A stretch of 6,008 nucleotides of DNA from Ardenticatenia bacterium (lineage in GTDB: Bacteria > Chloroflexota > Anaerolineae > Aggregatilineales > Ch27): NCBI GenBank assembly GCA_026983935.1, contig JALSTC010000843.1:1-6008 (forward strand). Reading direction: 5' to 3'. The position numbers and the translations under genes were made by a program. The notes under the pieces were generated by a model that saw only the letters and a program-made list of their open reading frames with translations, did not search any database and was not told where the DNA came from. Positions 1-6,008 of the stretch are shown piece by piece. Each line of letters opens with the position of its first letter. Within the stretch, counting starts at the first letter, position 1.

Positions 1-1203
1 GTTGATCTCGGTTAGCAGTGTGCGGTAAAAAGCCCGCAGCCCGCCGTCCACCGGTTCGATCGGGCGGCGGCCCAACTGCACCGGCAGCCTGACGCGGTAG
101 CCCTCAAACTGCCCGTCGTGGAACAGGCGCGCGCCCGGCAGCGCGGCGATGGTCACGGCTGCGGGGCGCACATGGTCGCGGCTGAAGATGGCCGCGGCGC
201 GGGGTTCGTCGTGATTTTCGATGAAGCGCACCAGCCGCTGCTGGTAGTCCAGATCGGCGGTCAGGTGCAGCCGGACGCCCTCCGCCGTATCATTGACCAG
301 CCGATCGTAAAGCCGTTTGTCGTAGCAGTAGTCGAATCCCTGCTGCTGCAGCTCCCACTCCATGTCCCAGTAGGCCTCTGCCATAAACAGGAAATCGGGG
401 CTGGTGCTGCGGACGGCCTGAATGATCTCCCACCAGAATTCCAGCCCCGGTCGTTCTCCGGCACGTTCGCCCCACGTTTCGGCGAAGATGCGGTTGACCG
501 GCAGCATGGCCATATCACAGCGGACGCCGTCGCACTGCGTCCCGATTGTGTTCAGCGTGGCGATGAGCGCCTGCCGCAGCGCCGGGTGAAAAGCATTGAG
601 CTGAGCGGTGTCCGTCCAGGGCGGGAAATGCGGATCGCGCCCATGCGCGAAGATGTGATCGCCCACCTGAAAGAATTCTTGCGGGGCGTTTCTCAGGTCG
701 TCGGCGGTGCCCTGGATCAGGTATTCTGGATGTTCGGCCACCCAGGGATGATCCGGCGCGACGTGATTCGGCACGAAGTCCAGCAGCAGGCGCATTCCTC
801 TGGCGGCGAGCGCCTCTCTGGCAGCGGCCAGCCCTTCCGGCCCGCCGAGGTGCGCGTCCACGACGTAGCGGTGGATGCTGTACGGCGAACCGACCACGTC
901 CTCCGGCGTGTAATCGGGCAGGGCGCGGCGGTATTCGGCCTGTAGATCGGGATGTTCACGGGCGATGACCCGCCCCTGCGGGCTGCGCTCCCAGACGCCC
1001 ATCAGCCAGACAGCATCGAAGCCCCAGGCCGCCAGCCCGTCCCATTCTTCCTCTGGGACATCACCCAGTGTGATCGGGCGCTCATAGCGGCGGCTGAGGT
1101 CATGCAGCCATACCCAGGTGTTGATCTCATAGGTTGTGGGGTTAAACGGCCAGTTTTTCGCGGTCACAGGTTTATGTTTTTCCTCCGGCAGTTGTCCGCA
1201 CAT
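1..1203 (-). CDS. GH13 alpha-amylase family glycoside hydrolase, 3' end cut by window edge
   Basis: Acts on alpha-glucosidic bonds (hydrolysis or transglycosylation; the exact substrate cannot be told). 401 codons are visible with no stop before the edge. All four GH13 signatures are seen: region I DFVPNH (142-147), region II GVRCDMA with nucleophile D230, region III MAEAYW with general acid E276, and region IV FIENHDEPR with transition-state stabiliser D332. An N-terminal block YEINTWVWL (25-33) and VWLMGVWERSP (65-75) correspond to the first strands of the catalytic barrel. The C-terminal part is missing from the window. The N-terminus is hydrophilic with no signal peptide, so a cytoplasmic enzyme of glycogen or maltodextrin metabolism is inferred. 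The start is uncertain: ATG at 1201-1203 lies about 24 bases after the predicted transcription start but has no Shine-Dalgarno; an in-frame GTG at 1165-1167 has GGAGG upstream at an unusually long 14-base spacing. Family call is firm; start and substrate are not. Confidence 0.93.
   Translation of the reverse strand, partial: MCGQLPEEKHKPVTAKNWPFNPTTYEINTWVWLHDLSRRYERPITLGDVPEEEWDGLAAWGFDAVWLMGVWERSPQGRVIAREHPDLQAEYRRALPDYTPEDVVGSPYSIHRYVVDAHLGGPEGLAAAREALAARGMRLLLDFVPNHVAPDHPWVAEHPEYLIQGTADDLRNAPQEFFQVGDHIFAHGRDPHFPPWTDTAQLNAFHPALRQALIATLNTIGTQCDGVRCDMAMLPVNRIFAETWGERAGERPGLEFWWEIIQAVRSTSPDFLFMAEAYWDMEWELQQQGFDYCYDKRLYDRLVNDTAEGVRLHLTADLDYQQRLVRFIENHDEPRAAAIFSRDHVRPAAVTIAALPGARLFHDGQFEGYRVRLPVQLGRRPIEPVDGGLRAFYRTLLTEIN
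1182..1186 (-). promoter_or_regulatory. GGAGG ribosome-binding-like site for the alternative GTG start of the amylase gene
   Basis: A perfect GGAGG core is read on the minus strand, 14 bases before the in-frame GTG at 1165-1167. The spacing is longer than the usual 5-10 bases. If the upstream ATG at 1201-1203 is the real start, this sequence is simply coding (for part of LPEEK). Conservation with homologues begins only at about NWPFNP, so protein similarity does not decide between the two starts. Confidence 0.4.
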
Positions 1204-1233
1204 CGCCAACGGGTTGCTGTATGCAATGCACCC

Positions 1234-1260
1234 ATTATAGTACAGGCAAAACAGTGCAAA
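1234..1260 (-). promoter_or_regulatory. Sigma70-type promoter of the amylase gene
   Basis: A perfect TATAAT (1234-1239) is preceded by TTTGCA (1255-1260, 4 of 6 matches to TTGACA) at a slightly short 15-base spacing. The run of T residues just upstream could serve as an UP-like element. Predicted transcription start is near 1227. The promoter lies directly behind the kamA terminator, as expected for an independently transcribed downstream gene. The -10 box is strong; the -35 assignment is weaker. Confidence 0.62.
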
Positions 1261-1295
1261 AAAAAACCGGGGCGGCACATCATGCGCCGCCCCGG
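1258..1295 (-). terminator. Intrinsic terminator of kamA
   Basis: Read on the minus strand, a perfect 10-bp stem CCGGGGCGGC / GCCGCCCCGG (1267-1295) is extended inward by a G-T wobble, C-G and A-T pair, leaving a three-base loop. It is followed immediately by nine T residues (1258-1266). It begins 23 bases after the kamA stop codon. The GC-rich stem plus U-tract is a canonical Rho-independent terminator. On the plus strand the nine A residues precede the stem and no T-tract follows, so it is directional. Confidence 0.93.
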
Positions 1296-1318
1296 CAGTT
1301 ATGCCTATTGTCTCGCGC

Positions 1319-2671
<1,353 letters not shown>

Positions 2672-2870
2672 GGCTTATCTATACTCCCTGAAAGGCTGGA
2701 TACTATGGTTACGCTGCTACCCTGACTCTAACATAGGAAAGAGTGGGCAACAAGAAGAGCCACCTGCTGCTGCGCGCCGGGGCGGGATCATATACTGCCC
2801 CGGACGGCGCGCAGCCGTATTTCCAGGGCAGCATGCTGCATCTGACGAGAGTGTTCGGCACGTGATGGCC
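2672..2870. other. Intergenic region between the DUF4177-like gene and kamA
   Basis: These 199 bases hold the hairpin at 2770-2814 and the kamA leader with its AGGGAG ribosome binding site. kamA must be transcribed either from here or by read-through, but no convincing promoter is seen. The best candidate (minus strand TTGTTG, 17 bases, TAGAGT, roughly 2723-2751) matches the consensus only weakly, so it is not called. No open reading frame with protein-like character was found here. Confidence 0.5.
2770..2814 (-). repeat. GC-rich hairpin between the DUF4177-like gene and kamA; possible terminator or processing structure
   Basis: Two stacked perfect stems are seen. The outer is CTGCGCG (2770-2776) with CGCGCAG (2808-2814); the inner is CCGGGGC (2777-2783) with GCCCCGG (2797-2803). 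They are separated on one side by a four-base bulge (2804-2807), with a 13-base loop. It begins 56 bases downstream of the DUF4177-like stop codon. No T-tract follows on either strand, so it is not a canonical intrinsic terminator. It could still pause or terminate with Rho, or protect the 3' end of the transcript. Confidence 0.5.
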
Positions 2871-3200
2871 CTAAGGCTCAGAAATAAACGGCGGCTTGCG
2901 CGGCAGCTCCTGTGTCTCCTGGGAAAGCCGCCTGACGGGTGGTTCTGTCTCCCGGCGGCGTTTGAAGATGGCGAGCTTACCGCCGATCAATGTGTCCTCG
3001 ATAAAAGTCTCTTCAAAGGTGATGAATTCCCATCCCTGGTTTCCCAATTCGTGGAAGTAGTCCTGCCAGTGGGGGCCTTTTTCCCACTTGGGCAGCTCCT
3101 TGCCGTTGACCTTGTAGGGACGCCATGTGGATTCATGGAATCCGCGGGCATGGCCAACGTGGACGAAAAGATATTCCCAGTGTGTGTTATTTGCAGCCAT
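2871..3200 (-). CDS. Small DUF4177-like protein, function unknown
   Basis: 109 residues. The core has the layout seen in DUF4177-type proteins: an opening strand WEYLFVHV (8-15), an amphipathic helix HWQDYFHELGNQGWEFITF (44-62) with the characteristic ELGxxGWE pattern, and a closing strand GGKLAIFKRR (73-82). A longer insertion than usual (about 16-43, containing WRPYKVNGKELPKWEKG) separates strand and helix. The last 27 residues are polar, proline- and arginine-rich and probably disordered. No signal peptide or membrane segment, so cytoplasmic. The start is well supported: ATG preceded by GGGGG at 3209-3213 with 8-base spacing, and an extended -10 promoter just upstream. No biochemical role can be read from the sequence. 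It lies 79 bases after the Lux-like pair; whether it works with that pair is unknown. Confidence 0.85.
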   Translation of the reverse strand: MAANNTHWEYLFVHVGHARGFHESTWRPYKVNGKELPKWEKGPHWQDYFHELGNQGWEFITFEETFIEDTLIGGKLAIFKRRRETEPPVRRLSQETQELPRKPPFISEP

Positions 3201-3231
3201 CGTCTGTTCCCCCGTTCACTCTATGCTTAAT

Positions 3232-3240
3232 ATTATAACA
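3232..3240 (-). promoter_or_regulatory. Extended -10 promoter for the DUF4177-like gene
   Basis: A perfect TATAAT (3232-3237) is preceded by TG one base upstream, giving TGTTATAAT, the extended -10 form that can work without a good -35 box. Indeed nothing close to TTGACA is found 15-18 bases upstream. Predicted start is near 3225, giving a leader of about 25 bases containing the GGGGG ribosome binding site. It sits in the 79-base gap after the LuxC-like gene, so the small gene need not rely on read-through. Confidence 0.6.
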
Positions 3241-3279
3241 TAGGTGGTGCGGGGGGTATTCTGCAGCCGGCGATGGCCG

Positions 3280-4779
3280 TCATGCTTGAAACTGCCGGGC
3301 CACTCTCTCCAGACAGGTGTTTTTGGTGTGCAGTGTTTCGCCTATCGCCCGGTCGGTATCGGTGAAGCCGATGGTGACCCAGCGCAGGCCGTCCTCCATG
3401 GTGATTTGAACGGTATCGAAGTAGCCGTCGTGGGCTTCCGCCAGGTCAATGGTATGTTCTGTACCGGGAATCTTGATGTTGGTCACACCGGCCTCGCCCA
3501 GCAGATCGGCCACTTCCAGCAGTTCGCTGGTCGGGACGGCAAGGCCTACCGTTTGCAGGTTCCCGGCAAGATGGCGGACGTGTCCCGGCACCTCACGCAC
3601 ATCCTCGACGGGTTTGATGATGACGGTGCGTTCCTGGCAGGTGGGCGTGAGCAGGGGAACCTCTTCATCCACAATGATGGTATAGTCCGTGCCCGGCGAC
3701 TTGATCAACTGGACACGCTCACCCAGCAGGCGGCGCTGGGCCTGCCGCTGGCGGTAGGCCGTCACGCGCTCTGCGACGGCCAGCGAGCGCTTGGGTGGGA
3801 TGTAGGCGGCGATCTCGCCCATTGCTTCGGCGACTGCTTCGGCGAACTGCTGGGGATTCAGGGGGCCGCCGGTTTCGACATAGATATTGGCCGGGGAAAA
3901 GCAGCCGTTGCCATCATAGGCCGCCACGCCCCAGGCGACCAGCTCCGCCACTTCCGGCAGCGCATAGGCCCTGCCGATCACCTGAAAGCTGATCTTGAGG
4001 CCATGCGGAATCAGGCGCGAGCGAGGATTGACGGCGGCGATCTTCCCGGCGATGGACTCGATGGTGCTGTCCGTGCCCATGGCCACGACGAGGGACGGTA
4101 TTTCCAGCAGGGCGTCTTCCACGACATTGCCGCCGGGATAGTACCCACAGGCGATCGTCGCCCGGAAGGCCGGATCGATCTCCTCCAGTGTTTGCAGGTA
4201 GTACATGAGCGAAGCGAGATCGCGGGAAGGCAGCTTGATGAACTGCGGCGCACCGGCGATCGCGCCCAACATGGCCGAAAGCCACGTCGGGCCGATCACG
4301 TTCCCGGCCATCACCTGCACGATCTGTTGTGGTGGTTCAAAGACGGCAATGCGCGGCGTCCCGTAGCCCTTGAGGTAGCCGTTTCCCCAGCGGGTGAACG
4401 AGCGATACTTGCCGTTGGCGATCAGGTGGCGCAGGTGCTGCTCCAGCTTACTCAACTGTTCAACGTCAAAGTTCAGGCGACCCAGCGGCTCCAGCCCAAA
4501 GCAGGTGAGCGTCTGCTCGGAAAAGGCTGTCAGACCGGAGAGGATAGGAATGGCCTGCTGGCGCAGGTAATAGAAGGCATCGTTCCAGGCTTCATAGGAG
4601 CGGCGCAGCGCGTCGAAAGCGTTGTGCCCGTCGGTGAAATACATTTCCGCGTTGCGCCGTGTGGATGCGATGATATACGGCAGCTCATCCGGCGTGAACA
4701 GCGGCGCTTTGATGGTGTAGCCGTTGACCTGGAATGTACCGTTGGTGGTGATGTTGGGATCGCTGAACGTGTAGTTCAT
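3280..4779 (-). CDS. LuxC-like acyl-CoA reductase (aldehyde-forming)
   Basis: Family of the LuxC fatty-acid reductase: NADPH-dependent reduction of an activated acyl group to the aldehyde through an acyl-cysteine intermediate on an aldehyde dehydrogenase fold. 499 residues, close to the usual length of about 480. The likely catalytic cysteine is C293 in AYDGNGCFSPANIYVE, the position of the conserved cysteine in LuxC and aldehyde dehydrogenases. Other family blocks are the VMAGNVIGPTWLS stretch (156-168), GAPQFIKLPSRD (176-187, nucleotide-binding side), VVAMGTDSTIE (231-241) and PHGLKISFQVIG (258-269). It starts inside the stop codon of the LuxE-like gene (ATGA overlap), with GAAGG at 4789-4793, so translation is coupled. 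No transmembrane segment. luxD and luxAB are absent, so luminescence is unlikely; fatty aldehyde, alcohol or a specialised acyl metabolite are inferred alternatives. The substrate chain is unknown. Confidence 0.9.
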   Translation of the reverse strand: MNYTFSDPNITTNGTFQVNGYTIKAPLFTPDELPYIIASTRRNAEMYFTDGHNAFDALRRSYEAWNDAFYYLRQQAIPILSGLTAFSEQTLTCFGLEPLGRLNFDVEQLSKLEQHLRHLIANGKYRSFTRWGNGYLKGYGTPRIAVFEPPQQIVQVMAGNVIGPTWLSAMLGAIAGAPQFIKLPSRDLASLMYYLQTLEEIDPAFRATIACGYYPGGNVVEDALLEIPSLVVAMGTDSTIESIAGKIAAVNPRSRLIPHGLKISFQVIGRAYALPEVAELVAWGVAAYDGNGCFSPANIYVETGGPLNPQQFAEAVAEAMGEIAAYIPPKRSLAVAERVTAYRQRQAQRRLLGERVQLIKSPGTDYTIIVDEEVPLLTPTCQERTVIIKPVEDVREVPGHVRHLAGNLQTVGLAVPTSELLEVADLLGEAGVTNIKIPGTEHTIDLAEAHDGYFDTVQITMEDGLRWVTIGFTDTDRAIGETLHTKNTCLERVARQFQA

Positions 4780-5954
4780 AGCTGGACGCCTTCGACCATT
4801 TCAAATGCACACCCGACACCCCCTTCACCTTCCTGTCCAGAAGCGCGGGAAATATGGGTGAACTGCCGGACGGAGTGATCATCATTGGTGGCGACGACCG
4901 TCACGATGTCATTTTGCTGAACACAGGCCCCGGCAAAGCCGTCCACGCCATAAGGTGAAATAAAGCGCGGATAGCCTGTTTCCCCGGCCTCGGCCGGTTT
5001 GCCGCTGACGGGGTCAATGACGTAAAGCTTCACATCGTCCCCGACCTGGAAGACGAAATCCTCATGTTCGGGGGAGTAGGGGCCGGGCTGGGCCTTGCCG
5101 TTCTCGGTTGTGCCGTAAATGTCCCAGAAGTTCGTGGTGACCGCGTCCGCCGGAACATTGAATTTCTCGCACATTTCCCGCACATAGCGCGGCTTGTGGA
5201 TGGCGTCTCCCGCCATCGTGCCTTTCTGTCCGTCCCAGCCGCCCGCGCCGGTCAGGAAATAGGCGTGCCTGCCGAGATTGTACGTGCCGGGTAGATTCTT
5301 GAGGGTCGGGTAGAGCATCAACACAGAGGCGCTGAAGATTATATCGGTGCCGTTCTGTTCGGCCTCCCGGATGCGCTGCATGAGCAGCTCCTGGCGCAGT
5401 TCGAGCACCGGGCGGCCTTTGCCCCGGCTCTTGATCATGGCCCAGATAGTCTTGACCGTGTTCAACTCGGCCATATAGTCCATGCCGTTGAATACCTCTC
5501 CGGCGGCGGCAGAGGGAATCGTCGCGTAGAAGACGACCGGGTTGTCGTCAATGGCAAAGCGCTGCCCGACGCGGGTCAGGAATTCAACGCTGGGGCTGAA
5601 GGCGATCGAGTATCCCGCCGGGACGTGACCATAGGCCCATTCGAATGAATTGGCGATGACCTGCCGGTCGGCTTCCGTGCGCCAGGTGTAGCTGGGATCG
5701 CCGCTGGTGGAGCTGGAGACCAGCCAGCCGCCTTTTTCCTCAGCATTTGCCAGCTTGCGGAAAAGACCGTTGCTCTGTTCTTTCTTGAACCACTCCGCCG
5801 GGATGGCCGGGATGGCGAACAGATCACCGCTGCGGGCCATCGCCTTGATATCGTCCAGCCCGACGTTTTCCATTTCACAGAGCGTGCGGTAAGGCTCGTA
5901 AAGCTGGTACTGCCGCTCCAGGGCGGCTTCAAGGTGCTGGTTGAAATCGGACAT
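4776..5954 (-). CDS. LuxE-like acyl-protein synthetase / acyl-adenylating enzyme
   Basis: LuxE family within the adenylate-forming (ANL) enzymes. LuxE activates a fatty acid with ATP, takes the acyl group on a cysteine and passes it to LuxC. 392 residues, near the family's 370-390. Visible motifs are a short serine-rich phosphate loop SSSTSGDPS (80-88), the family glycine motif TGAGGWDGQKG (235-245), DIYGTTE (278-284, the ANL A5 motif) and NDIVTVV (348-354, A7-like). Two C-terminal cysteines, C344 and C382 (GVGCAFE), are candidates for the acyl acceptor; C382 fits the near-terminal location better. The large ANL C-terminal domain is lacking, as usual for LuxE. ATG start is supported by AAAGGAG at 5964-5970 with 9-base spacing. 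It overlaps the LuxC-like gene by four bases. No promoter is evident in the 54 bases upstream, so more operon genes may precede it. Confidence 0.9.
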   Translation of the reverse strand: MSDFNQHLEAALERQYQLYEPYRTLCEMENVGLDDIKAMARSGDLFAIPAIPAEWFKKEQSNGLFRKLANAEEKGGWLVSSSTSGDPSYTWRTEADRQVIANSFEWAYGHVPAGYSIAFSPSVEFLTRVGQRFAIDDNPVVFYATIPSAAAGEVFNGMDYMAELNTVKTIWAMIKSRGKGRPVLELRQELLMQRIREAEQNGTDIIFSASVLMLYPTLKNLPGTYNLGRHAYFLTGAGGWDGQKGTMAGDAIHKPRYVREMCEKFNVPADAVTTNFWDIYGTTENGKAQPGPYSPEHEDFVFQVGDDVKLYVIDPVSGKPAEAGETGYPRFISPYGVDGFAGACVQQNDIVTVVATNDDHSVRQFTHISRASGQEGEGGVGCAFEMVEGVQL

Positions 5955-5963
5955 AATTTTGCG

Positions 5964-5970
5964 CTCCTTT
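5964..5970 (-). promoter_or_regulatory. Ribosome binding site of the LuxE-like gene
   Basis: AAAGGAG is read on the minus strand nine bases before the ATG at 5952-5954. It is a near-complete Shine-Dalgarno match and fixes the start of the first gene of the Lux-like pair. The remaining bases to the window edge (5971-6008) show no clear -10/-35 pair and no recognisable coding end. Confidence 0.75.
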
Positions 5971-6008
5971 CCGCAATACTGGTATCCCCGGTGAACCCCT
6001 GATGTTGT

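Noticed and set aside
2684..2760. A promoter for kamA
   Set aside because: Hexamers resembling -10 boxes (TATGTT, TAGAGT, TATAGA on the minus strand) exist, but none pairs with a credible -35 at proper spacing.
3241..3279. Possible terminator after the LuxC-like gene
   Set aside because: Only a 4-bp CGGC/GCCG stem can be formed just past the stop codon and no T-tract follows, so it is too weak to call; the Lux-like transcript may read into the next gene.
3244..4878. A 544-codon open frame on the plus strand opposite the LuxC-like gene, longer than the gene itself
   Set aside because: Same in-register antisense effect (no TTA, CTA or TCA in the sense gene). The sense protein has clear LuxC motifs including the catalytic cysteine; the antisense product matches nothing recognisable.
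3280..5954. A bioluminescence operon
   Set aside because: LuxC and LuxE family members are present, but luciferase subunits and LuxD are not in the window, and these families are widespread in non-luminous bacteria.

Overview
The window is a compact, GC-rich bacterial segment in which every supported gene lies on the minus strand. In transcription order (high to low coordinates) it holds a LuxE-like acyl-protein synthetase, a LuxC-like acyl-CoA reductase, a small DUF4177-like protein, a lysine 2,3-aminomutase (KamA), and a 3'-truncated GH13 alpha-amylase family enzyme that runs off the left edge. There are no RNA genes, CRISPR arrays, insertion sequences or integration signatures. The style of the amylase N-terminus together with KamA and a LuxC/LuxE pair suggests an environmental bacterium, perhaps Chloroflexota (Anaerolineae-like). 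That placement is an impression from protein style, not a proof.

Region 4776-5954 to 3280: the LuxE-like and LuxC-like genes overlap by four bases (ATGA) and must form one translationally coupled unit. In luminous bacteria these two families, with the LuxD thioesterase, make the fatty aldehyde for luciferase. Here neither luxAB nor luxD is visible, so the pair more likely activates and reduces an acyl chain to an aldehyde for another purpose. Only 54 bases lie upstream of the first gene, so the true head of the operon may be outside the window.

Region 2672-3279: a 109-residue DUF4177-like gene has its own extended -10 promoter (TGnTATAAT) and a strong ribosome binding site, so it can be expressed independently of the Lux-like pair. 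The 199 bases between it and kamA contain a long GC-rich hairpin without a U-tract.

Region 1-2671: kamA carries the full radical-SAM cluster motif, the PLP lysine and both lysine-binding aspartates. It ends at a textbook intrinsic terminator. The amylase promoter begins directly at that terminator, with a perfect TATAAT box, so the amylase is a separate transcription unit. It has all four GH13 signature regions and no export signal. The five genes do not form one obvious pathway: apart from the Lux-like pair, they look like independent metabolic genes that happen to be collinear.
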